Assembly (NCBI RefSeq): GCF_018143015.1
Contig: NC_054740.1
Location: forward strand, 14,122,640 to 14,186,639
DNA length: 64,000 bases
Direction: 5' to 3'
Source of the DNA: Lytechinus variegatus
Taxonomy: Eukaryota > Echinodermata > Echinoidea > Temnopleuroida > Toxopneustidae
Position numbers and translations under genes: made by a program. Positions 11,701 to 23,113 of the stretch are shown here, piece after piece (the stretch's first letter is position 1; the number at the start of each line of letters is the position of its first letter). A model generated the notes under the pieces. The model ran no database searches and was not told the origin of the DNA. It saw only the letters and a program-made list of their open reading frames with translations.

Positions 11701-11895
11701 AAAGCATGAATCCTTGTGAGCAACCAACCAGAGAACCGAAGACATAAGGTCCTCTCCGAAGGACTCGGTATTAAGGACAAATTACTTTACCAAAGGGTGC
11801 TCTAGCGCACTACATGACTGTATTCTCCAAGCACAGACTCCGATTTGAATAACAAGTGGGTCTTCACAACAGACTAGCAGGTACATAGAAAATTG
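11701..11895. repeat. SINE-body-like fragment
   Basis: CAACCAACCAGAGAACCGAA, AAGGTCCTCTCCGA and TTTACCAAAGGGTGC parallel the body of the SINE at 843-945 in the same order. The head is missing or unrecognisable. Confidence 0.5.
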
Positions 11896-11969
11896 CTGAG
11901 ATGGCCGTCTGTACACAATGTTTTCCCGCCAAAGATATCTCCATCATAAAGATCATTTACTCCTCACAT

Positions 11970-12167
11970 CAGGGGCGGATCCAGGATTTTCCAAGGGGGG
12001 GGCACATCTTTCCGATGAAAATTTGTCATGCAAAAAAGGAGGGGTCGTAATTTTACTTTAAACAGTTACAAAGGGAAGAAAACGATATATTTACATTGCA
12101 AATTTTGATTATGGCTATACTAAGGGGGTACAGGCCGGCTGTACCCCCTCCCCCGGAACCGCCAGTG
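11970..12167. mobile_element. hAT-type miniature element
   Basis: Ends CAGGGGCGGATCCAGG and (complement) CACTGGCGGTTCCGGG. Flanked by an 8-bp duplication, CCTCACAT at 11962 and CCTCATAT at 12168, as hAT elements make. About 198 bp and non-coding. Confidence 0.75.
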
Positions 12168-12175
12168 CCTCATAT

Positions 12176-12640
12176 ATTCTCTGCGTGTGTGCTGAAATAC
12201 ATTGAACGTGCGGGGAGCATTCGACATGGCATACAGCTGTTCAAATGCCAGGGTATAGGCTACTCTATCGATATGAACTCCCGCGTATTGATGAGCACGC
12301 TTTATAACCCGAGCTGGAATAATCAACCCAAACCAGCATGGTCAGAAAACAAATTGAGAGAGACATTTGTGTTCTCTGTCTGATTGACGGAGTACCATGC
12401 TCTTGGTGTCCTTATCACTTACCTAGATGGCTTTGAAACTGCTGCTCACTCTTGTACCCAAGTTGAACATAATGAGGATGTTGATTAAGTACGTTGGTAT
12501 CAGCAAGTGTAGTAACATCTCGACAATGGAATTAAGGCCCAGAATGAAAGGGGTAGAAACTCTAAAGGTCATATGTATTATAATGAGCCTCATCTTGCCT
12601 CCTGATATGAAGAATACCATGGCAGTTATACCTGTTTGTA
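12176..12640. other. No recognised feature
   Basis: Overlapping short open frames on both strands have no domain, splice or start context. Nothing else recognised. Confidence 0.45.
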
Positions 12641-13040
12641 AAGGCGACCGCACACCTTACGATTGGTCTGCGACCCGATTTCAGAATAAAATGTAGTAGG
12701 ATTTGATGCTAACATTGAGACTTGGAATATCTTACTGTGTAAATGTTCTAGATCATCATACAAATACCTATGTTCAAATCTGTGACCATGCTATCATCCT
12801 TCTTAGAATAAAAGCGAATTTAATATCTAGTCGTAATGACGTCATAGCTGTCGTACGATTGGCTACGATTTGAAACTAATTTGGCCTTTACTCCGAAATA
12901 AAGGCTTGCAATCTTTCAAAATGGTTATATTGATTTAAACCTCAAATAAAATCATATGTTCCATTCACATTTTCAGAAAATGAGAAAAATACGATTTATT
13001 CCAAAATCGGATCACAAACAGTCGTAAGGTGCGCGGACAG
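12641..13040. mobile_element. Foldback/TIR element (CGCACACCTTACGA ends)
   Basis: Left GACCGCACACCTTACGATTG and the complement of right CAGTCGTAAGGTGCGCGGAC match; similarity runs about 50 bp inward (CCGATTT.AGAATAAA). Interior non-coding. Confidence 0.7.
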
Positions 13041-13129
13041 TGCGGTGGACTTTAAGTTATTACCATCAACTGAATTGATTTGATTAATGCATATTCTTTT
13101 TGTTTTCATTGTAATAATGAACATGATAC

Positions 13130-13458
13130 GTATCTCACTAATCAAATATTGCGAGCTGAAAATTTTCGAAAGTCAGACCTGAAGAGGGGCATTCTAATAA
13201 ATGTTTATACAACATGAATTGAGCAGAAAATGCAAGCACCAGGAATGGTGAACACGTAGGCTCTACATAGATTATGTTTCTTAAAATTTATGAAAAATAT
13301 TTCTTTATGTACATGTAATGTAACATAACATAGTATATAACATAATATGATATACCATAATTTTTCTTAACCGACAATGTTTTTTCTTTTCCGTCTTTTT
13401 TTTTGCCAGCCGATGGAGGGGGGGGGCATGCACGTGCCCCCTTCCCCGTAGTTACGCC
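13130..13458 (+). mobile_element. Non-autonomous repeat ending CGTAGTTACGCCACTG
   Basis: Same order as 52.58-53.16 kb: CTCACTAATCAAATATTGCG, TCAGACCTGAAGAGG, CAAGCACCAGGAA, GTAATGTAACATA, TTTTTTGCCAGCCGAT, then CGTAGTTACGCCACTG. This copy is a shorter internal-deletion form. Confidence 0.65.
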
Positions 13459-13975
13459 ACTGGTGGTGATGATAGTGGTGGTGGTGTTCATGATAACCAT
13501 GGAATAGATGGAGTAATACATTCACATCTTGCTTAGATGATTATAATGATGGTGGGGGTGGTGATGATGATGCTAGTGGTGATGGTGGTGGTGCACATGG
13601 TGATAATGCTAGTGGAGATGTGGTGGTGGTTGATGACAATGATGATGATCATGGTGGTGATGGTGGTAATGATGACAATGATGGCGGTGGTGAGTGTGGT
13701 GATGGTGGTGATGATGATGATGATGGTGGTGCTGCTGATGGTGGTGATGATAATGATAATGATGGTGGGATGATGGTGGTGGTGGTTGTAATGGTTTTGG
13801 TGGGGATGGCGGTTTTGTTGATGGTAGTGGTGGAAATGATGATGGTGGTGGTGTTGGTGATGATGTAATGGTAATGGTGGTTGTAGTTGTGTTGGTAATG
13901 TTATTGGTGGTTGCGGTAGTGGTGATGGTGATGACGATTACGATGATGATTATGGGGAGGATGATAAGGGGAGGA
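13459..13975. repeat. GGT/GAT-rich microsatellite
   Basis: About 500 bp of imperfect GGT, GAT and GAC triplets. Open frames on both strands here are translations of the repeat. Confidence 0.9.
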
Positions 13976-14830
13976 GAAAGGGGGGCGGTGACGATCCACA
14001 AAAATGTAACAGGTATAGAAAAACACTGAATTAATAAATAAAGTGAACTTCACAGAAGTGGAGAATGATGGGACGCCCAAAGAATGTATAAACCTATCAT
14101 ATTTTATTATACTTTTGAAAATTATATAACTGTATGCCAATAAACATCTGCATAAATTGACAAGAGTAGCTGATTGAGTATTGTCGGGCCAACTTCATGA
14201 AATTCACAATAACAAAAATTGAACTTGAACCTCAACAAACGAGAATAGTGAATCAACCAGTTTAATAAACATGATAAAGATTTCAATGAGTTCTCGTTTT
14301 CATGATTGAATTTCTTTCTCTGTTCGGAAAATTTCAGAAGAACATGACAAAAAAATTAATATGTGAATGTTAGAGTCTTTTCATGAATGAGTGGAGGGCT
14401 TCAGGCGATCGACACCAAATCGATAACATGTCAATTACATAGAGTGTTTTCGATTTCTTGATTTGAGAGACAATAAGTGAGCTTCTGATATCAATCAAAG
14501 TTTGGATGATAAAATAACAATCTTGTGAAAAGCACTCAGGAGCACTAGCTAGCGTACGAATGGGGATGGGGGAGCACGGGTCACTTCGCTGATTTTGTTT
14601 ATTTTAAATTTTAATTTTAACTTGTCAGAAATTTATTAATCCCAATGAAGAGGTATTTCAGCTATTTCACTGATCAGTACTAAAGTGAAAAGTTCATTTA
14701 ATATAATGGAAATGTATTCAATGGATTTCAAAACTGTAAAGATATTAAATTTCATTTTTTCTGAAAATAAAATTAATAGACATTGCCATCTTTCAATGTA
14801 TTGAAAACTTATATACTTCATATATGTATA
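13976..14830. other. No recognised feature
   Basis: AT-rich unique-looking sequence; no coding, RNA or TIR pattern found. Confidence 0.5.
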
Positions 14831-15019
14831 ACAAGAAAGAAAGAAAGAAAGAATGGATGGATGGACAGATTGACAGTCAGACAGACAGACAGATAGATAG
14901 ATAGATGGATAAATAGATGAACGGGAAGTGAATTCACTTCCCGTTCATTCATCTATCTATCTATCTATATCTGTCTGTCTGTCTGTCTGTCCATCCATCC
15001 ATTCTTTATTTCTTTCTTG
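14831..15019. repeat. ~190-bp palindrome built of tetranucleotide repeats
   Basis: The centre at 14932/14933 (GGGAAGTGAATTCACTTCCC) is a perfect 32-bp palindrome from 14917 to 14948. The arms then mirror each other as GATA/TATC, GACA/TGTC, GGAT/ATCC and GAAA/TTTC runs in the same order outward. Confidence 0.9.
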
Positions 15020-15245
15020 TTTATTCCTTCTTTCTTTCTTTCGTTCAATCTTTCTTTCTTCCCTCCTTCCGTTTTTATTTCATTTAAACTTTCATTCATT
15101 CTTCCGGTCCGTTCGTTCATTCATCCACCAATCCATTCCTTTTTTCATTCATTCTTGCAATCACCCATTTATTCATTAATTCATTAATTCATTCATTCAT
15201 TTATCAATTAATTCATTCATCCATCCATCTATCCGTTCATTTATT
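15020..15245. repeat. TTCA/TTTC tetranucleotide-rich stretch
   Basis: Imperfect ATTC and CTTT runs continuing from the palindrome's right arm. Confidence 0.8.
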
Positions 15246-15327
15246 TACAGTCTTTCTTCGTGACGGTGGCTATATCCATACCCCAGTATATAAAGAATAG
15301 CAGAAAGATCGAAGATAATAATTCCTA

Positions 15328-16211
15328 AAGGCGCTGTCACACCTTGGGGTTTTAGACAGCGTATGCCCGACGTATCAAAATTTCTCTAAAACGTCGGCAT
15401 ACGCTGAACTTTGTTTTTTTTATTTTAACTCTGGGCGTATACTTAGCGTATTCATAACGAGTTGGACGTATACATAACGTATTAGTAACTTATATCGAAC
15501 GCTTCGTTAACTTATAAGTAACGTATTCCAACGAATGCTTAGCGTATTGCTGGCGTACACAACTTATGCCCTACGATAGCCTAACTTACGCATAGCGCGT
15601 GTCGTAGCCTATAAAAAGGCTGCCGCTCGACTATTAAAATCATAAACGCACGATACATCACCGTATTAACACCACCGCCATGTCGAAGAAAACTCCTGTG
15701 AACCCCACCTTATATACCAATTCCTATAAACGTTGTCAATACGCCATTATACGGTAGCTGTAAGTTATAAACACGTTCAGTAAGTTTTGTGGTCGTCCGA
15801 GCACGTCTTCATACGTCAATATACGTTGGAGTTAAGTTACACGTACGTTCAAAGCACGTTACTCATAGGTTAGAAGTAAGTTTTAGGGTACGCTGGACAT
15901 TATCTCGACGTACATCGACTTATGAGTAACTTACGAGTAACGTGTATCAACGATCGCGTAACTTGCCTACAACTTATGACCCGCGTATGCGGGACGTATG
16001 AGCCATACGCTGGCATACGTCGAAAAATGTTGTGCTTGCACAAAATTTTTCGACGACCTCGCCGTATGACGACGTATACCAGCGTGTTTTAGCGTACTCT
16101 TAACGTATGCAAAACTTACCCGTAACGTATTCGACGTACGCCAGCGTATTCGCCAAATTCCTCATACGTCGGGCATACGCTGTCTAAAACGCCAAGGTGT
16201 GACAGCGCCTT
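15328..16211. mobile_element. TIR element with CpG-word-dense interior
   Basis: Ends GGCGCTGTCACACCTTGG and CCAAGGTGTGACAGCGCC; inverted similarity runs about 48 bp (TTTTAGACAGCGTATGCCCG). The roughly 880-bp interior repeats ACGTA, AACGTAT, AGCGTAT and AACTTA(C/T) dozens of times and holds a hairpin at about 16018-16053. No long frame. Confidence 0.85.
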
Positions 16212-18215
16212 AAGCCAAACTACAAATTGATTCTACGCATCCAACTTAAGGTCAATTATTTGATATCTATATCAGACAAAATGAGCAATATAGGAACAGG
16301 GTGATTCCTGGGCAGTCGTAGACAAGCTGTGTGTACTTTCCGTTCTGTTCGTTGATGAATGCAGCAGCTACCAACAAAACAACTCTGTTCTGAAATATCA
16401 TTCGAATACTTTTCACAGGAATATAATAAATTCTATATTTATACTTATAATTCTAAACCAGAATAGCATAATTACGCCAACATTTCCTTGGTTTTTGGCA
16501 GAGAAATCAGAAAAAAAATTTTATCTGAAGCACAAAATACCAAATTGCCGATATTAACAATATTTTGATTCATAACTGATCAATATTCATAATCAATATT
16601 CATAACTGAGGTCAGGAATAGTAGTATATTTCAGCAATAACAACCACAAATAAATGCCCTATTCCAATGTTCATATCGTAGATATATAAATACTCAAAGC
16701 AAGTGCTTACTGTACTATAAACAGCCCATTCAGCTAGAAAGAGAAAATGAGAATGTGATATTGCTTCGACATAATATAATATAACAAGTATATATCATAA
16801 TATGCTGGCTTTTACGCCTTCAAATATTTGCCATACTTATGTAGAAAACTTGTTTTAATTAAAAAAAACCAAATGATTAACAGTCATCTCAAATACGATT
16901 CAGGCGCTCAACATGAAAAGACAATCAGTCGTTGAATAAACTTTAAACGTTTTATTAAGCATGGATGTTCCTATATGACAGGCAAGATGAGTAACATAAA
17001 GGTATAAGTTTATAAATGTGTATCATTGGTTTTATCTTTTTGGCTGATTTGGACTAATGAAATTCCTTCAACTTAAATTGTGTGCACATTATCCACACAG
17101 ATTTTAATTCGGGTATATACAACGAAGCAATAATTGAAAACTGAATGCTTATAGCGTGCTAGACATAAATTACAGTTTACTTGTTCTCTGATACAACGAA
17201 CATTACATTATTTTTGACAAATAGAGTTACTTTCTGTAGCTGTAAGGTGTTACTTCTTTTCAATGGCGGAGGGGGCGCTTTCATGAGGTTTTCTGTCACG
17301 GCAGGTGTGACGACTCACGAGGTGATCTTTTCCCACAGCCCACAGGGTGCTGCCCCCCCCCCCCTCGATTGGCGTTCATGCTCTTTTCAGAGATGCGTGA
17401 ACACGCGGTGAATGTGGTACAATCCTCCGTTCATGTGTCGAAAATGTATTTTTCACGCAGATCATTCTACATACAATTCAAACAGTTAAGGATCTTTTAT
17501 TTCAAAATCGACAACAATGCTTCAATCTTACTAAAATGATTGTCAAAAAGAAATAATATATTCCTCGACCATTGGACTCTTGATCTGCCGTCATACACAA
17601 TGCAAAAATTATTCATTGCAAAAGAGTTTATCCAACTTTGGGGTTCAGAGCGAACGCGCATCTTTGGTTTATACGTCGAGTGTTGTGTAATGATTTTTTT
17701 TAAATGTTATTCTTTACCCACAATGTTTCTCATATATGGTCACGTGACTCACGTTTAAAATATTTTGAGAGTGTACCCCAAGTAAGCTTCTTGGTCGTTG
17801 AACACTCTTGTTGATTTGGACGCATTGACACACTTTGTTTTATCGCATATAAAAGTGTGTTCAGAACAATCGTTAATTGCTTTGTGCACTTGAGTATCAA
17901 AAATGCAAATTGTATTTTCTGTCATCATATCCATTTCTATGCTACTATGGAAATAACTATAAGGTGTATATTTGATACTGGCAAAGGAAATTCCATATCT
18001 AATCAGTTGCATACACTTTAAAGAACGTTGAGTACAAAGTTGTCCAATATTTTGGTTTAAAGGGGGCATGGCATGTTTTTGGGGTAACACAAGGTTTCAT
18101 TGATAATTGTAACACAGCATTGCTTATATATGATTTAGCCATTATTTTACCTTAAAACATTCTTTTTCTCCCCTTTTAACCTTATATTGGGTAAACCCTT
18201 TCAGAGGGTGTGCTC
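16212..18215. other. No recognised gene
   Basis: AT-rich; G- and C-runs near 17267 and 17353 suggest old repeat pieces. Open frames at 17181-17411 and 17755-18090 show no known domain. Confidence 0.5.
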
Positions 18216-18217
18216 AT

Positions 18218-18218
18218 G

Positions 18219-18268
<50 letters not shown>

Positions 18269-18270
18269 TT
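18218..18270. repeat. (CA)n(TA)n microsatellite
   Basis: About 13 CA units followed by about 12 TA units. Confidence 0.95.
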
Positions 18271-18603
18271 GTAACTGTTTCCAATTCAAAATGAAATAGC
18301 AATTTCACTCCGTGTACATTCTTCGGATAAACGTGCTTATTACAACCTTTCTTCGTCATGATCGTCCCGTGTATTGGACTTTTTAAGGTTTCTACTAAAC
18401 AAAAACTTCTAAACAGTCTTTTAGAAGCTTTAAAGAATCAGGAAAGGTTCTTCATACAACGTATATTTCTATAGTTTTTGTACAAACTATTGGGTTCTTA
18501 ACACCATAATGAACCACTCAGAACCCTTTTCTGTTTCTTGGAAGAATCTTAAACATGTTCTAAAGGTTCCAAACATGCCAAATATATGGTGCAAATGAAA
18601 GAT

Positions 18604-19229
18604 CGAAAAAGGTCAATTCCACCTCAGGAAAATATTGATTTAAATCAATAGATAGAAATCAGACAAGTATAATCTAATGCTGAAAATTTCATCAAAATCG
18701 GATGTAAAATAAGAAAGTTATGACATCTTTAAGTTTCGCTTGTTTTTCACAGTATAGTTTATATGCACAATATAGTCACGTGCAAATGAGAGAATCGACG
18801 ATGTCTCTCACTCACTAATCATTTTGTTTTTTATTGTTTAAATTATACAATATTTCAATTTTTACAGATTTGACAATGAGGACCAACTTGACTGAACCAT
18901 AAAATGTTAAACAATTGTAATTTCACGTGTTCGGGGAGAAATAAAACTTTGTTTCATAGGACAATGAGGAGAAAATTAGAGTATTTCATATTTCATATAA
19001 TAAAATACAAAAGAAATAGCGAGTGAGTGATGTTATCAGTTTTCGCATTTGCATACTGATCCGGATGTGCATATAAATATTTTGTGAAATTAAGCTAAAA
19101 TTTAAAATATGACTTTCTTATTTTACTTCCGATTTTGATGAAATTTTCAGTGTTATGCTTGATGGATTTTTTTTCTTTTTATTCAAATTTTCAAATTTTT
19201 GTTAGGGGTGGTGGACTTGTCCTTGAAGT
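18604..19229. mobile_element. Foldback element, widespread echinoderm-type family
   Basis: Left AAAGGTCAATTCCACCTCAG and right GGTGGTGGACTTGTCCTTGA are complementary, and the halves mirror over about 150 bp (CATCAAAATCGGATGTAAAA / TTACTTCCGATTTTGATGAA). The interior has TTTACAGATTTGACAATGAG. Half copies lie at 25345-25665 and 43080-43335. It lies just past the GPCR stop. Confidence 0.8.
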
Positions 19230-19272
19230 TTCAGAGAGTGTAGTTAGGTAATGATTCTATGCGGCATGATAC

Positions 19273-20517
19273 CTATACAGTACCTTGTACATTAACGGGT
19301 CTGTTTACATGTACGCTCAATGCCGTACTGGTTGTGGTAGATGACCTGGTTCTACTCTTGACCCGAGATGAATAGTCTGAACGTTTCCGGCACATGATGG
19401 CCTTCTTGAAGGCATCGCGATATCGCTTGCTCAATCCAATGTAAATCACCGGATTGACCACATTGTTAATGTACGACATGGTTTGGGAGGTATACCTTAG
19501 TGGAACTGTTACGCTCTCAGTAACAAGTGGTGAATCCTCTGGTCGAATCATGTTGACGGCCTTGAGGATGCAGAATATCTCGAAGGGCACTAAACAGATG
19601 AAGAATATCAGGCCGTTGACCATGAGCATGCCTGCTACCTGGTTCCGTTGCTTAAGATTCGTGTCCTCGCGTCCTGCAAAGCGCGTCTCACGAACGGCTC
19701 GACTCATGCTCCTCACTATACAGACATACAAGAATAGATTGAAGAAGATCAGAATAAAAAAAGGGATGGTTCTGGCGATGTTGAGATAAAGTGGAAACTT
19801 CTCGAATCCTTCGGATGCTATGCAGAATCCCTTGTATATGGGAAGGTTTTTATACGGGTCCACGTCCGGCCATACGCGACAGCCGATCCACATGAAGTTC
19901 GAGGCAGGAGCGAAGGACGCAGCTATCCCGATGCTTATCACCCAAGACAGCACCACCAGGACAATGAACATGGACTTGCGCGTATTAGTACGCGCGCTCT
20001 GAGTACGACATACCGCGTAATACCGCTCCATGGACACGAGCGTCACCATAAAAAGCGCGGCGAAGTAGGACGCGTCGATGATGGCGAACACGACCGGGCA
20101 GCCAAACTCACCGAACGAGAACCGATCGTTAACAAATGGAGAGTGGTGGTACATCCATAGCTTCTCGCCGATGCCAAAGGTCAGGAACACTAGATCTGCA
20201 ACAGCTAAGTTGGCCAGGCACCAGTTTGTTGCTGTGCGCATTGTAGACATGCTGCAGACCACATAAATGAACAAGAGGTTCCCAACCAACCCGACGAAGA
20301 GCAACAACGGCAACAAGAACTCCATGTATATCTTGTCTCCACTTGTGTATATGGGAGCTGATGTCTTTATCAAGTCCTTGGCGCGTTCAACAGTCAGCGT
20401 TGGACAATACACGTAGTCGATTGAATACGAATAGGAACTACTAGAAGAGGACGACGAATTCGTGGTAATATTTGAGATTTCGACGTCGTAGACGTCGTCA
20501 AGATGATTGTACTCCAT
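19273..20517 (-). CDS. Class A (rhodopsin-type) G-protein-coupled receptor, peptide-receptor-like, intronless
   Basis: A 414-residue seven-helix receptor in one open frame. N-terminus: acidic, Ser-run, sequons at N16 and N20, no signal peptide. Class A marks: GN at 79-80 (TM1), LAVAD with D108 (TM2), C140 at the top of TM3, E164-R165-Y166 in place of DRY, W192 (TM4), ECL2 cysteines C213 and C232, P252 (TM5), C308-L309-V310-P311 in TM6 (family norm CWxP, so the toggle Trp is Leu), and NPVIY 355-359 (TM7). The C-tail is Ser/Thr/Arg-rich with a possible palmitoylation Cys at 376. Helix 2-3 and 6-7 wording resembles neuropeptide receptors (TRH/neuromedin/galanin style) but I cannot name a ligand. 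A minus-strand AATAAA lies about 90 bp past the stop at 19178-19183, inside a foldback repeat. Confidence 0.9.
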   Translation of the reverse strand: MEYNHLDDVYDVEISNITTNSSSSSSSSYSYSIDYVYCPTLTVERAKDLIKTSAPIYTSGDKIYMEFLLPLLLFVGLVGNLLFIYVVCSMSTMRTATNWCLANLAVADLVFLTFGIGEKLWMYHHSPFVNDRFSFGEFGCPVVFAIIDASYFAALFMVTLVSMERYYAVCRTQSARTNTRKSMFIVLVVLSWVISIGIAASFAPASNFMWIGCRVWPDVDPYKNLPIYKGFCIASEGFEKFPLYLNIARTIPFFILIFFNLFLYVCIVRSMSRAVRETRFAGREDTNLKQRNQVAGMLMVNGLIFFICLVPFEIFCILKAVNMIRPEDSPLVTESVTVPLRYTSQTMSYINNVVNPVIYIGLSKRYRDAFKKAIMCRKRSDYSSRVKSRTRSSTTTSTALSVHVNRPVNVQGTV

Positions 20518-22879
20518 TACGATATCCGTTGACTTTTCTCTCGTCTCCGACCACAGTTGCTAACACACACTGGTGCCTGAATTGTGTTTTCCTTAGTCAG
20601 TAGTCAATCAGATGAAAACCACCATCATGCAAAAAAATTGATTGGAATATTAATTTTTAATAAAAGATTCTAGACTGGCTTAGTTGAAAATGGCATACCA
20701 CTTCCATCAATAATGGAGATAATGATACTTCATTGCCATTAATTACTAGATAAGTCATGTTTGCGATAGGAGGATAACTTGTGTTAATAGGCGGTGCATA
20801 TTAGAATAATTGATGTCAATTGGGAGTTGTTTGTTACGAAATTTGCCAGATGAAAGCTTCATTAAAGTCCATTGTTATTTGATTCGCTGCAGATGTACTC
20901 CGATATTCTACAGATATCACTTGAGGTTTGTTTTGTTTTCAGATGTGAATTAGATACTTCACCTCATAACACTGTAGACCCATCAGCTATCGAAAACGTA
21001 TTTGGTTAATTAAAAGTCCATGCGGCCGTGGCGTCAGAGGTCGATACCGCTAGCAATGTTTTTTTTTATGTGATATGAATTGACTATGAGGTAAAATAAA
21101 TGCCTTGAGACTTGAAGGTTTGTTCGTTCATTTCATAATTAATTGTCTCTTTTATCTTAATTTCCATATCTGAAAAGCGCGATGAGGCGAAATATACTCG
21201 TTATATTGTGTAGCGCAATGATCAACCCTTTGAGAAATGATATTGATTTTCATGGGTTTTAAGTTGCTTCATCGGCATACTCTTCTTGTCTTCGAACGTT
21301 CTCTTACAATTTGGACAATCTTCTGCAAGTACCTTGTTAATAGACCCGTCATGTAATTTTACAGATCCACAGAGTTAAAAAATGCGAACCAAATTTTTAA
21401 AGTCAAGTTTACGCTTCAAACTTCAGAGTTTAGTATTAAATATGGCTTTTGAAATTCTACCAACATAATACACCTTAATCGTGTGAACAGGCTGACTCGA
21501 TGGCTGTCCAAAATAATAAAGCATCTGAGTCTCATCAGACTCAATTATTCACGTGTTCCTGCGTGCTAGCAACTCCCTGACAAAAGAGTCTCGAGACTTA
21601 AGTGCTTTCCGAATAGGTGGTGGTTTAACCGTCAGGTCTTAAAACCTTACCTTAATGCTTAATGTCAAGCACATCCCTCGTCCCTCGATGGTGGAAACCC
21701 GAAGAGTTTGTAAAAGATTTGACTAATTTGTAGTCCTAGAGGCTAAGATGGATGTACTGGAAGATGCCAATATTTCCCCTCTCTCTATAGGTTATTATAA
21801 GTGGATGAAGGGTCTTTGATCTTGGTTCTAATCGCTATACCTTTACGCACCTTTATAATTAATCTTGAATGGTATATGCTGGCGACAATTCCTGTGCTCT
21901 TGATGCGAAAACCATCAAATCAACCCAAAACATGAATCGGGTTGATGGTCTTTCCTCATGACAGAATCAAATTAAAGTAGCCTTTCTCCTCGCATAACGT
22001 TTGTAGCACCGGAGACTCGTCAGTATTCAGTATTGCTCGAATTCCATCTGCGATTGATATTGGTTATTGACCTCAATTTGGGGCTGATCCAGTATTACGG
22101 ACGGGTTACCCTTTTACATCGTCACTGGCTGCGCGGGTGTCTCTTTTTTTATTCGAAAAAAACTTGCGATGGTAAATAATAATTGTTGAATTATCACTCG
22201 AACAAAATAGAAGATTATTCAACGCTTTTAAAAATGGCTTTTATGATCCTCGTAAACGCTGGTAATGCCGCTCGGGTACACATCATACTATCCGCTCTAC
22301 AAAAGACAACTACTGTTTCACTCAATCATCTGTAATCAGAGACACTCGACGTTTTATCATATAGAGTTGTAGAGTTTAAATTTTGAGCACCCGAAACCCA
22401 GCGGGAACGTTCAAATGTTCTATGCTTCGAGGTTTGCTCCAAAATGACACTTCCAGCCAATGCCCTTCCTAATTTTATAGCTTGCTTTCGCCGATATACG
22501 ATTTCTGTTCTTCCCCCCTCGATCTCCGCGCATGCGCTCTCTCCCTGTCTCCATATACCTTTCAATCCATCTCCCCCCACACTATCACTCTCTCCCCCTC
22601 TCTCTCTTTATCTCTCTATTTCTTTCCTCCTTACTTTCTCTTGCGCATGCCCCCTCTCCTTTTCTCGTCTTTTTTTATAATGCGCCCATATAATATCCCT
22701 AATTAGAAATGCCAGCGGAAAGAGCTCGCATGTCGACACCCAATGCTCAATAATGAAAAAGAGCAGGGGAGGCGACTGAGAGAAGAAAGAATGCAGTCAT
22801 TTACACCTTGGAATGGAGATGACGCAAGGATGGTGGGAGTTTCAGAAGTTCATATAGTCGGAAGAATAGTTCCACCATG
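20518..22879. other. Upstream flank of the GPCR, no recognised feature
   Basis: No TATA-type promoter, splice-linked exon or repeat ends could be supported. 22500-22680 is a CT-rich low-complexity stretch. Confidence 0.5.
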
Positions 22880-23113
22880 CACTGCAAAAACTCCGGTGAT
22901 GATTTAATACCAGCCCGGAATTTATATCCACACCAGAGAATTATTGAAACAGCACTAGTTTGGAATCAAACCAATGTTATTTCAATATTAATTGATGTTG
23001 TATAAACACCTATCTGGTGTTATACCAAAACCAAACTGGTGTCGATTCACACTTTTCTGGTGTGGACATAGATTCCGGGATGGTGTTAAATCAACACCGG
23101 AGTTTTTGCAGTG
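22880..23113. mobile_element. Miniature TIR element (CACTGCAAAAACTCCGGTG)
   Basis: The 19-bp ends are perfect inverted copies (CACTGCAAAAACTCCGGTG / CACCGGAGTTTTTGCAGTG). Interior has several GGTGTTA/TAACACC-like words. 234 bp, non-coding. Confidence 0.85.

Noticed and set aside
12096-12383. Possible small protein frame
   Set aside because: Starts inside an hAT-type miniature element and has no domain.
13537-14001. Met/Val/Gly/Asp-rich and His/Pro/Thr-rich open frames
   Set aside because: Translations of a GGT/GAT microsatellite on both strands.
19454-20266. Plus-strand open frames opposite the GPCR
   Set aside because: Antisense shadows of a well-supported receptor frame.
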